Under the pieces are notes generated by a model. That model was given only the letters and a program-made list of their open reading frames with translations. It did not search any database and was not told the origin of the DNA. Both the position numbers and the translations under genes were made by a program. From positions 30,633,001 to 30,697,000 of the forward strand of contig NC_092673.1 in the NCBI RefSeq assembly GCF_964355755.1: a stretch of DNA of 64,000 nt. Direction: 5' to 3'. Source of the stretch: Antedon mediterranea (Eukaryota; Echinodermata; Crinoidea; Comatulida; Antedonidae). This document shows, piece by piece, positions 46,726 through 58,500 of this stretch (positions are counted from its first letter, which is position 1; each line of letters starts with the position of its first letter).

Positions 46726-47899
46726 ACATGCCGACAACATTCTAAAATAGAAACAAGAACCTGGTTTTCTCTTGTCGTTTTCTCGTTTATATTTAAATAC
46801 AACCTGAGAATATTATCAACAATATACACTCTAACGACACAACTTCGAATAATATAAAATTTATTGTTTATTACGACTTAAATCAGTCCAATGAATAATT
46901 TCATTAAACAATTATAATCAAATTCACAAAAAAAAAGTTGTTTTGAGAAAAAATACCTTTTCTGAGTAATACATTCTGTTATGACGTCATGAATATTAAT
47001 GATGTCATTGCAAACTATCGTTCAAAATGCGTGGCTATTGCTACATTTACGTTTCTTGAGGGACTGCGACACGGAAATGTTTTTGGTAAGTTTACGTTAA
47101 AATTATTGGCGCAATATTGACGAATCGAATGTTTACACGTTTCAGCACACCGCAATTAGCAAAATACGAAAGTTTTGTGTGGACCACGTGTACGATGAAC
47201 GCGCAGACGACGCGCTCGTCACCCCAAAATACGCAAAACTTTGCAATGTAGACAAAATACTTGTGCCACAATCTTGGTTAGTTGTTTTACCAACCATACT
47301 ATTCAATATTTTTAAAATATCCTTCCTGAAACATTTTCTGCTTGAATAAAACACTTTTCATGTCATGGTGCGTGCCATGACGACTTTTACTCAACAACAT
47401 GTGAACTATTATAATTAGTGTAGAAGTAACCTTCCGGTACCACACAACAAAGTGCATACCTCTAAAATGATTTTTTTTTTCGTACATAAGTTGGGGACCC
47501 CTTATGTGAAAGATAGCCGAATTACTTCCTAAAAACAACCTAACCTTCTAAATAATCTCTCTCCACTTTAAAGTAAAAAGAAGTTGCTCATGGTATTCAA
47601 ACCCCACTCGACTACACAGCAGACGGCTCGACACAAAACATTTGTAGTTAGATCAATTCTTACGTCACACCTTATGGATATGACTAATATTCATGTTTAT
47701 TTTGTGACGTTTCATGAGGGTCCCCAAAGAAGTACGAAAGGAAATATCGCTCCCCGGCCCTGAATATGGGTTGGTCGTAATGTTAAAACATAGACTATTG
47801 CCCCTCATTTGTTTTAATGTGTCCACTTAATAGGCATTTCCATGTACATTATTATAGCATGAAGAATTAACTTAATTCTCCATGATTACAGTAACGTGA

Positions 47900-48062
47900 A
47901 ATCCGGTTCTCAAAAAAGCTTTGCGCGACGCAACTATGCGTAGACGCAACGCAATTGAGTTTACCAATCACAAGCGACAGTTCGGGTGATCCATCGCGTC
48001 GCGATTAGTCAGGTTTGCGTGCGCTAACGTCCTTGCGCTGCGTCATGGTGAGAACCAATTAG
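47900..48062. mobile_element. Foldback MITE family B, diverged copy
   Basis: GCGACGCAACTATGCGTAGA, ACGCAATTGAGTTTACCAAT and CCTTGCGCTGCGTCATGGTG resemble the arms of the element at 48857-49238. Confidence 0.55.
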
Positions 48063-48343
48063 ACGCGAATGCAGCCTAAAACTCGACACAAATACGAATT
48101 TGTTCTGGTAACCGAAATCATTTCAGGTGGTATAAAATCACACACATTTCGTCCATCATATAAGAGTAAACATTAATGTTCATTTTAACATACACAATTA
48201 TGAGTCCATTAGGCCTACACTACGTTGGGATAAAACAATTGGATTAAAAAAGCAAAACCATCCCATTCAATGAATTATAGAAATAGTGTTAAATGAAATC
48301 GCTGCAGAACAAATTTTCTTATAGCAACGGCTGAGGTGGTTAT

Positions 48344-48556
48344 TCCAAGGCAATCTAACAACAGGATGCTGAGCTCCGGAGATCAAAGGGTGTACCTGTG
48401 GCTGCGACACGATCAGTTCCACGCTTTAACAGACACTGCGCATATGTACATAGTACAATACTGTTGGTATTTGCCGCAGCCAGACATACGATCAAAGTAC
48501 AAGGTTCCTATCTTGGCAAGGCGAGCTAAGTGTCCTGCTGTTTAATTGCCTTGGTT
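48344..48556. mobile_element. Small element with about 22 bp terminal inverted repeats
   Basis: CCAAGGCAATCTAACAACAG at the left and an approximate complement CTGCTGTTTAATTGCCTTGG at the right, 213 bp in all. The inner sequence is unusually GC-rich and open in one frame (48336-48545), but nothing is recognised in it. Confidence 0.55.
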
Positions 48557-48856
48557 ACTCTACCTTAGGAACCCCATAGCTACAAGCATTCTATTTTATA
48601 CATAATGAACCTAATGATAACAATAGCAATCCCTGATTACAAGTAGGCCTACAGTACTGATGATGATACACGGAAAATGAATGTTCCCTTTGGTATTCAA
48701 AGCAGCACCTTGCATAATGTAAATTCAATTTAACATAAATGAGTTTTGGTCTCGCACAAATTATGCCTATAGACTCAATGATTAAAGACTCTGAATGAAC
48801 GGTATGCTGAGATTTAACGTTCATTTAATTACATAAATATGGCGTTGTATCTATAT

Positions 48857-49238
48857 AGCTTGGTTCCCACTAGGACCCATCGCAAGGACGTAAGTACGCC
48901 GTAAAGCTTAGTTTCCATTTGAACGCAACGACGTAAGCTCAACGCAAGTGAGTTGAAGAATCACAAGCGGGTAGTTCGGATGGTCCATTAGGTTTTGATT
49001 GGTCAAATTTCTTATGTTGTGTAAAAATTGGTTTACACTAGGACCCAAACGCAAAGACGTAAGTCGCAACGCAAGTGAATTGACCAATCAAAAGTGATGG
49101 ATTATTCGAACAGTCGCTTGTAATTGGTCAATTCGCTTACGTTGCGACTTACGTTCTTGCGTTTGATTCTATTGGGAACCAAGCTTTATTACTTGCGTTC
49201 TTACGTCCTTGGGTTGTATCCTAGTGGGAACCAAGCTT
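48857..49238. mobile_element. Foldback MITE family B, one copy nested in another
   Basis: Outer ends AGCTTGGTTCCCACTAGGAC and TCCTAGTGGGAACCAAGCTT. An inner copy at about 49028-49186 has its own pair of ends (TTGGTTTACACTAGGACCC and TATTGGGAACCAAGCTT) and arms rich in AACGCAAGTGAATTGACCAA and its complement. Confidence 0.7.
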
Positions 49239-50581
49239 CTGGCATTGTCCCTATATAGGTGGCGTTTATATGATGTCTCTAATTACAGACAAGATTGTTT
49301 GATTTTTTCCGAGATGGCAGAGTTTCAATTGGTTTTTATAACTTGACGGAGTCATAAAAATCAATTCAGAAAAATAACAATTTAAGTTTGTAAAATTTAA
49401 GATTGTAAAAATGCTTTCTACAATTTCAAATCAGTATCTATCTATACAGTTATGCAATTGATATTTAGTTATGAGTTTTGCTATCACCTTAGAGGGGAAA
49501 GGACTATGTCGATTTATCCAGGTAAGTTAGGCACGAACTAGACACTACCATACCCATATATTAGTGTTTTCTTTCTTTTATAAATTATATAATATATATG
49601 TAATATGATACATAGTATATAATATATAGAAAATATATAATACATTTGTGTAACTAAGGTATTGTTACATCAAATGAGAATAAAAACTCCCTCTATTGGC
49701 TAGTCAAATTATCAGCCTCAATATCTTATTGGAGTAAACAATTAAAACAATCAGACTCTTTGCAAATATCAATTCACCATTGTGAAAAAAAAAACAAGCT
49801 TACACGATTCCTTTAAATCTAGCATTTCAAATGCTACCTATACCCATAAAGATAATTATTATATTTTACTATAATATCTCTATGCTATACCAAGATGCCA
49901 AGAATTTGTGACCTTCAAAAACCAAGTTTTGTAGACTAATAAAAGCTATAGTGTTAATACCTGTTTTCCACTAGGATTTCCATTTCCATAATTTTTCTGC
50001 GACGTTTTTTTCGCTTTTTTTTATTATAGTAGTTTAAATAGTTTCTACTTTTTGCAAAGCAAAAGGTATTTGTGCTGTAGTGGAAAGGGTAGCTTAATTT
50101 TGTTTCAGCGAAAACATTGCATTCGCATGACTAATTGCCTAATGGAAAACAGGCTTAAAAAATTCTAAAAAAATTACATGTTTCACTTATGATGTCATTA
50201 ACAAACTGCAATAACATCTAAAAGGTCATTGTTTTGTAATTAGTACAATAAAAATTCACTGGTTATTCTAGGCATCTTTTCCATCTGAAAATTCAAAATC
50301 ACCATTTAAAAAAATTTCATTCACTATCTTTCATAAAAAAACATCAAAAACGTTTCATTTCATTCGTTCAAATTTTAAAAAACTCATCTTATTGGTTAAA
50401 ATCTTCGTCATTAACCTTAGAACAACAATCCAGAGTCGAAGTCTCAGTCATCTGATGGACTAGTATTTTGTCTAGGCCGCTTTGTTATACCAATCACCTA
50501 GTATTTAGCCTATGTAGCCTCAGTCTTGCTCCTGTGTATCTGTGGGTAGCCTAAGCAACCTCAATTAGGTCTACATTGAGA

Positions 50582-53500
50582 CTACTGCGACTTACTCTTT
50601 CTGTTCCTTTGTCTAAAAAAATAGTAAAAAACAATCATTAGCTCAAATAAAACATTTTTTGTTAAAGTCTTAAGTTACACAAAATTACAATTAGGTGAAC
50701 TGGAAGATAATCATTAATAAAACATTTCTTTAACATTTTTCTTTTAAAATGTCTTAAAATACTGAACAACTAAATTGCAATAATTTTTCTATGGAACTGT
50801 ACACCTGATGACCTCTTGCAACAAGTGCCCATGTCACATCCTTAGACTAGTGAAAGATTCCTCAGCATGAAATACCATAAGGGGCATAACTAACATTTGG
50901 TGGCCTAACAGGATCACTAAAACATGGTCGATGAAACATGTTTTCTCAGACACAAATTGCGCTTAAAAATTTAACTTAATTGACAATAGCTAAATGAAAC
51001 ATTATATAAACACAAACTACGTCACCTGGCTTCTGTTCTTGCAGTGGTGTATTCAAACCACAAAATATTTGGAATTAAAGTAGAGTCACGAATCATAAAG
51101 TATTCTGACACGCCCCATGATGCAATCCACGGGAAAAATGGAGTAAATACAAGCTGAAAGATGTAATTGTAAATGTTAAAATAGTGATAATCAATTATTA
51201 GTTACTGTGAACAACATACTGATAAAACACTGTACTCGTTTAGCTCTGTCTACAATATCAAACTTTATGTGACGAAAAATGTGATGTGCCCATATATGAC
51301 ATGATGATCACTACCATATTTGGGCATATCAATACAGTATTTAGGCACATCAAACTTCTTTTTGTCAAACTAGTTTGATAGTGCAAACAGAGCTTTCTTT
51401 TTCATGACATACCACATGACCATACAGATATGCGGTGCATGCATTGTTAATATGTTTTTGCGTATGAGAAAAGCTGTGACAGGTTTTCATGAAAATGAAA
51501 GTCTGCTACAATCTGTGGTGGAGTAGGGAAGAAATCAAGGATGGGAATGGAAGGGATATGCCCAGCAAGACTCCTGATATAGTAATCCTTCCTACCAGGA
51601 GTATCAATTTATTTTACTAATTTATTATAAACAATATCATACTTTCTTCTATTTAGTCAATGGTGCAGATATAGGTTAAATATGTTTTTTGTTGCATAGA
51701 AACTTACTTGTGTTAAAACAAACCATGGAATAGCAAGTATTATACCAAGTAAAGCACCGCATAGCACCTGAGATGTAGTATGGTATTGAAGATAAACACT
51801 AGAGAAGACAAAAATACAAAATTAAAATAATAACTATATTTCACTATACTGTATGTGATTTGTGTCAAATAATGCTTTAGTATTTTTACAAATTACATTA
51901 CTTTACTATAGATGCATAAACATACAGATTTCAACAGTAATTTATATTATAATTTATTTTAAACTGTTTCACATTTTATTAATTATTTAAGATTCTACTC
52001 GGTACAAAATAAATTTTAAAACTAATTTTGACAATAAAGTTGACTTCTATCTTACAACATACATTAAACTCATAAAACTCAATGAAAACAAATTACTATA
52101 TTATAATATTTATATACCGTACAATATATTTTTGAGGATGATTTACTTTATTGTTTTGATTTAGCTTTTTGCATATTTTATATTGTATCTCCATTGAGAT
52201 CCTGCCACTGATACGCACAGCTTTTCCATTATTTTCAGTAATTTGCCTTTTATATATATTCACATATATTTTTTACTTACCGACTATATGATACAATAAC
52301 AGCAAGAAAAACAACTCCCACACCAATTATAATTCTCCATATATTATCAATGAAAGAGTATGAAGATGGTTGGTGAAGTCTAAAGAGGTTGAGATAATAA
52401 ATGGTAATTGATTCTGTAAGTATTATAATGCACTTTCTACAGTTAAATTCAATTAAAGATTTGTGGAGCAGTATGTTGGACGTTGAACTAATAACTGATT
52501 TCATCGTGGGTTGAAATCCAACGCTCGTCGCATTGCTTGTACAGTATCCTTAAGCAAGACACTTGCGTTGCCTCTATCCACCCATGTGTACAAATGGGTA
52601 CCTGGTAATGTCAAGACACAGCTTTGTGCTGGTTACTACTAGCTACATTGTAGGAGTATGTTTTCATACGTTTTTTATCCAAAAATTACGAGGGTAATAA
52701 TATGTACATTACGCACTTTATAAATCTGGGATATATATATCTCGGTATCTTTAGTCAATAAATAAAACAATGATATATAAAAATACCAAGGCAGCACAAG
52801 TAATAATATTATTATTAAGTGTCTTACAGATGATTAAGAGCCTTACCTGATACATATGAAAAGGACAACATAGATGGCAAAAAAGGCCATAAACTGTGCA
52901 TGACTAGAAGGCATACCATATTCTCCAAACCCTTCGTGACCTAACAAAGTAAAAAAGAACACACGCTTGTAAATTGTGTTCTAACAATCCTACCATATAT
53001 GGTTAAGGTGATGAATGCTAATAATACATGATAAATCTTTTATTTTATCAGTCGTTACTTAATTACTATTATATTTAAATATTTTTCATAATGTTATAAA
53101 CCTTTTCATTATTTCATTGTGCAATTTGCGATTGGACCGTTCTAGAGGTGTTTACCACCTGTTGGTCCTACCCTTCACTGAATTTTACTCTTTTTATATG
53201 TTATGTCTTTTTCTTTCTATGTATGTACATTTTTGTGAAAATTTGAATAAAAAAAAATAAATAAAAAAAGTTGTTGAATGCTAATTATACATTAACTTGA
53301 CTTTTTATGCTTTTGTGTTTTAAAAAAAAAAATTTTATTAGTGTATAATGTACATTAATTTTTAATTTTTTATATTTGTAAAATTGTACTCATTTCAGCC
53401 TTTGGCTGCCTGAATGATTTCTTTGGATGAATAAATTAAACCTTGAATATAAATATAAATGTACTAATGATTCTTGAATGAGTCTTCAGTTACAGTCAAT

Positions 53501-55203
53501 GATCAAACATGTCTAATGTGAATGAATAGTATTTTATTTACAATTAAAATATTAAAATACTATTACTAACCTCGTACAGGTCTTGGTTCCTTTATGATAT
53601 GCTTTGCAATCCAATTTATTCCTTCATTCAGCACCAAACCAGTCAGGAAAGTAATCTAAATTAACAACAAATTGATAGTTAATGTTCTAGACAACATTAA
53701 AGCCTAGCACACTAGAAAACATTCACCAAGTTTGCCACTGTTTGAAACAGATTGTGGTGTCTTTCTGACCTAGGCTACTAGATGCACTGTGCCTTCAAAC
53801 ATTTTAATAATTATAATAATACTATATTTATTTGGGACTTAATTAAAGAAATATGTGATTAAAACTTACTGTATGTAGTTCTCTTCTAAACAATAGAATT
53901 GCACAAAAACCCACTAACATAAATACTGGAGTTAAACTGAAATAGGCCAGCAGTTTTCCAATGAGATCACCTTAAAGAAAAAAATAATAATAAAGTTATG
54001 AGTTTTAATAAATTCTGATTACAGATTTGGAATCCTCCTTGAATGGCCATTAATTTGCTACTTTTTTCATTAAAATCAAACTAGTAGTTTTGAAAATATT
54101 CACGTTTTAAAATTGACAATCTTGCAAGATTTTGCTCTTTTTCGCAATTTTCGGCCATTTGAATTGCCCGTAACTTTTCAACGGTTTGTCCGATTTAAAC
54201 AAAATTTGAAATTTTGAATTTTTTCATAGTGATTACCATATATTTCAAATTTGATCAAAATCTGAGATGGTGAGGTATGTATAAATTTTTTTTTTTTTGG
54301 GTGATTTGACATGGAATGACCCTAAAACAATGTAACTTTACAATAGAACTAGACTGTCCTAGTTAGGGAAGCCTAAACTTTTAAATTAAAAAATTTTACG
54401 TCAAAACATGTTTTTGTAAAATTGATTCACATGGAAAAGAAATCTCAACAGAGTTTCATTTTTCACCACAAATCTGACAGTATTTATTTCTTTAACAAAG
54501 ATGAACTTTTTTTATGCACGGCCAAATTTTTCATGGATAATGAACAATATCTACTTTTATTACATACAGCAGAAAGAACACGTTTGTTTATTTATGAAAC
54601 ATGAAAGTTGTTGAGCTGACTCTTTTGGGGCACTTAATTCAGCATCATAAAATCACATGTTTATAACAAAAATACCACACAAAAAACAGTAAAGAATAGC
54701 ATGTCTCATGACCTACTTATTTCATGTGTTCTCTCATTCATTCATTTATTAATATAATTTTGATATTACAAAATTAATCTTGTGTTTTACTGTTTAAATT
54801 AATTAATAATTTAATAATATAGTTAGGGCCTAGGCCTAGCTAGCTAATTAAGCCTTAATTTAACTAAGCTAGGCCTACAATACAACAATAACAAACAGCG
54901 CAGACTAGGCCTACATATTCATGGAGAAATAATATTTCTCAACATTATTCTCCCTTGACATAATATTAATAATATGCAATCAATGCTTTTTTGCTGTGAC
55001 CAACGGGTCGAATTGACCTGGCACTGCACTGATAGACCCAGACATCCGTATTCTGCCTATTGTCTCTGCTTTAATTGGTAATTATGGTAGGCCTTCGTCG
55101 GGTTGGCCCTTTAATGTAGATTTCACCTATTATTGAGCTTACCTTGCTGGTACTGAACAAAAGTAAGTGAGACTGGTTTCCAAATAACACTATCTTCAGC
55201 CAT
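50582..55203 (-). CDS. DOLPP1: DOLPP1, dolichyldiphosphatase 1
   Basis: Endoplasmic reticulum membrane phosphatase that converts dolichyl diphosphate to dolichyl phosphate, recycling the lipid carrier for N-glycosylation. Eight exons (minus): 55143-55203, 53870-53970, 53571-53655, 52847-52940, 52281-52379, 51708-51798, 51026-51153 and 50582-50612, every junction GT-AG and in phase. Product 229 residues (human 238). PAP2 motifs are intact: KHIIKEPRP (KX6RP), GMPSSHAQF (PSSH) and SRVYLQYH (SRX5H). About four membrane segments. The C-terminus has [17 protein letters not shown] and ends KSKSQ. The human W after motif 3 (YHTW) is T here. The first exon faces ODR4 across about 325 bp. Introns contain a SINE, a family A MITE and LINE tails. 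Confidence 0.96.
51240..51396. mobile_element. Foldback MITE family A, complete copy in a DOLPP1 intron
   Basis: TAGCTCTGTCTACAATATCA to TAGTTTGATAGTGCAAACAG with the usual GTGATGTGCCCATATATGAC core; 157 bp. Confidence 0.8.
52150..52260 (+). repeat. Repeat family C, uninterrupted copy
   Basis: GATTTAGCTTTTTGCATATT, ATCTCCATTGAGATCCTGCC and CACTGATACGCACAGC, ending CAGTAATTTGCC. The same unit is inverted at 63245-63345 and is split by the TTAA MITE at 5945-6600. Confidence 0.7.
52460..52738 (+). mobile_element. tRNA-derived SINE in DOLPP1 intron 4
   Basis: tRNA-like head with B-box-like GTGGGTTGAAATCCAACGC, then the typical body: CCTTAAGCAAGACACTTGCG, CCACCCATGTGTACAAATGG, GTACCTGGTAATG and a 3' end with GCACTTTATAAATCTGGGAT. 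I know this body sequence as a common SINE type of marine invertebrates. Confidence 0.75.
53105..53270 (+). mobile_element. LINE 3' end fragment in a DOLPP1 intron
   Basis: CCACCTGTTGGTCCTACCCT, then TGTACATTTTTGTGAAAATT followed by GAATAAAAAAAAATAAATAA; the shape of a non-LTR 3' UTR and tail. Confidence 0.45.
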
Positions 55204-55528
55204 GATTTATCAAAATAGTTCTCACTGTGACATAACAAAATACATAAAAATGTCAGGGAGGGGTAGCCTAGCCGCCGATCCGCGACGTGGATGATGGATG
55301 GCCTTTTTTCCATCCAACAAAAATTGACTAAAGACGAAAAATTTTTTGTTTTGACTACAGAAATGTCAGTCTGCGCCGTTTGTGTTTCATTTTTTACATT
55401 GAGCCACAATTCATTCTTGTGTGCACGGGGAAAACACGGTGAAATAATACGTGTCGAAGTGAAACAGATTGTCAGATATTTTACTGAAAAAAGTCACAGA
55501 TTTCGTTATTGAAATAAAATCTTTAGAA
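55204..55528. promoter_or_regulatory. Divergent promoter region of DOLPP1 and ODR4
   Basis: The two start codons (55203 minus, 55529 plus) are 325 bp apart, head to head. The segment contains no other supported gene; the open frames crossing it on both strands look accidental. No TATA box is obvious. Confidence 0.6.
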
Positions 55529-58500
55529 ATGGGGCGAACAATTTATGCCACAGATCAAATAAAAAACATAATAGAATCTAATCGTGAAGATCCTCGTTCA
55601 CTTAACGTAGGTTTAATTGTAGGCCAAATGGTACGTATAAATAAGCATGCGAATTCTATCCAACTTGGTCGTTCCTCCTCTAAACGGAGTCATTTCGGCC
55701 GCCAGTTATGAACGACCGGTCATACTAATCTACGCCCGGTAGGTCTGTGTGTTATAAACTGATTAAGTACGTACATGTATTAACATGCTCTACTAGGCCA
55801 AGTGGTAAATTTTATTTAATATATAGTTTTCTTTCCAGAAACCAGTTAAAGTCAGTTAAAATATTGGGCGCTAGTTCCGTTTCGCACCTGTCATTTATTT
55901 CAACTCAAAATTTGTTTAGTAACTTTATCGTAAGTACCACACCTTAGAATTAGGCCTCAAAAATACTTTTACGAAGAAGATCACACAAAAAGTATTGAAC
56001 ATGGCGTATGCGAAATTCACGAACAGATGTGCGAGAAACACGTCATCAATTTAAAGGATTTATTTGTTACTTTTTGTGTGATCTCCTTCGTAAAAGTATT
56101 TTTGAGGCCTAATTCTAAGGTGTGGTACTCACGATAAAGTTACTAAACAAATTTTGAGTCGAAATAAATGACAGGTGCGAAACGGAACTAGCGCCAAATA
56201 TTGTTATATACTTTGATTTTCATTCGTCACATATTCTAGACTCACAATAATGTGTTAAAAAAATCCACATCATTTTCAGTTTCAGAATAAATCTAATCAG
56301 TATTTTGACAGTTTTTCACATAAAAAATGTATCAAATGTGCAATATCATTTATTTTAACATTAAATATTATGTTAGCATGTACATAAAACCATATACCAG
56401 GCGATATTTGGTCCTGTTGTAAGTCCTAGTTGACTATTGTTCTTTACCGCACACACAATTTACGCAATAATATTTGTTATCTTGTACTGCTCACTAATTT
56501 TATAGGTAGAAAAAAACCATTAATTGCACCTTCTTTTTTATAATATAGAATGATTTTGGGAAGGATTTTGCCATGATGTTAGTTCCCACACCAAGTCCAG
56601 ATGGAGGTGATAGTAACACGGAAGTTATTGATGACCAGTGGCTTGCTCAACATTCTATACAGGTCATACATGAGAACCCCTTTTAACACTACAGGCAAAT
56701 TTAGGAGTAGCGCTTCTCCTATGCCTGGCCCCAACTCCCCCCGTTATGGCTTTGGCTTCCCTATTTCCCCCTTCCCCTACAGTAGCTTCACCTCTGCCTG
56801 GCTTCCCCTATGCCCGGCTTCTCCTTCCCCTATGCCTGGCTCCTCCTTCCACTATGCCTGGCTCCTCCTTCCCCTATGCCTAGCTCCTCCTTCCCCTATG
56901 CCTGCCCCCACCCCCTCCTTCCTCGCCTGGCTCCCCTCTCTCTTTGACAGCTAAAATGAATTATGAACTACTTTTTGATGTCTATTTTTTAACAGACTAT
57001 TATTAATATTGTGGGGTGGGATGTCCCCTGTACAGGGATTGGCTGTGTATTAAGACATATACTCTAATTCCCCTTGAGAATAGGGTCCCCTGAATAGGGA
57101 TGTTCCAAGAGAAGTATTTTAGTAATGTTCATTAGCATCCATTCACATTAATAAAAAAAAGAATATAATTTTTTATGCAATATTCTAAATAATAATTGTT
57201 TATTTTATTAGGTGTCACGAATGATGCTAGGTGGAATGAAGGTGATTGGTGTGTTTGTCATATGTACAACCTCTGAGCTTCTTAAGAAGATACAACCAAA
57301 GCTACGTCAGGCTGTGTTTGCTATACACAAACACATGAAGCGAAAGCAGATAATAGAGTTAGAAGACAGAGTCACTGATAGGATTTTGCTACAGGTCTCG
57401 AGTGTAGGCCAAACCAAATCGTATCCTTTATCCAACAAGCAGTTTGTTACCATATTTGGGTATATCACTACCATATTTGGGCACATCAAACTAGTTTGAT
57501 AGTGTAGACAGAGCTTTTAATACTGTATCATCAAACATCCAGTATATTATACTGTATGATGGTATAGAGCCCTGCATAAAAAATATTTAAACTCCTGGAT
57601 GTGAAACTGAATCTTATTTTTTTTATTTGGCCTATGCAAGAAGAATCTACCTATATCATGATGATGGTTTAATACTAACTCTTCCAAATTTTAAAACCAA
57701 AGAACTTTTCCAATCTGATTTTGGGCCATCTGAAAATAATGTCAGCAAATTCACAGTTTTACTACTACTATTAATATACCAGTGGCCATATTCACCAATC
57801 ACACTTAAGTCCCTTAACTCAATAAATATTTAAGTATTCCCTTAAATTGTATTCACTTAGATAGGAGATTTTAATTTAAGTGTAAGTATTTCCCTTAGCC
57901 TAAACTTTGAACTTTGAACTTTGAACTTTATTGTATCTCTTTTAAATCAGAGGCACAGTCTCAATGAGATGTGCAACAAGTTTACAGTGAAAAATAATAC
58001 ATACACACTTAAATATAAATACAAAACAAGAAATTAGACATAAGAACAAAATAACAAAAAAAAAAAAAAAAAAATTTAAGAAAACTGAGACAGATTAAAT
58101 ACTAAGAAAATGAATAAATTAAGTTTGAGAAGGAATTGTATTATATATATCATTTCGTGTGTTCCAAGCCATGGTCAGAAAAATTTTACAATGTTTGTCG
58201 AAAATAATACTTGCTAATTCGTATACATCATGGGTCAATTGATTTGGTGTAATTTTAAATTCATTATGGATTTCAAGATCATCGAAGACTTAACCAATGT
58301 TTCTAGCATTACTTGTAGAAGCATTGATGTAGCTGATCCAAATAGCACATTGAAGCACGCTGACTGGAAGTATCAAAGCTCCATCAGTTGTAATATTGCA
58401 ACTACTCAGCTTCAGGTGGACTTAACAATACCGCTCACTGTACAAACGGGAAAGTCTGCCTTACGCAGAGACCTTAATGTAAGTAAGGTTGCAGATTCTG

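Larger units (their letters stand above)
46726..50581. other. Intergenic, transposon-rich
   Basis: Besides the elements listed separately, 47666-47716 shares a segment with 29041-29082 in opposite orientation. 49560-49650 is a TA-rich microsatellite. No gene supported. Confidence 0.4.

Noticed and set aside
48336-48545. Plus-strand open frame of 69 codons
   Set aside because: Fills a small element with terminal inverted repeats and resembles no family; coding by chance is likelier.
55071-55409. Minus-strand open frame of 112 codons crossing the DOLPP1/ODR4 promoter
   Set aside because: It runs across the DOLPP1 first exon in another frame and into the promoter; no conserved motif, and the true DOLPP1 exon is clear.
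56601-56954. Pro/Ser-rich open frame of 117 codons
   Set aside because: Produced by translating the C-rich minisatellite of ODR4 intron 2.
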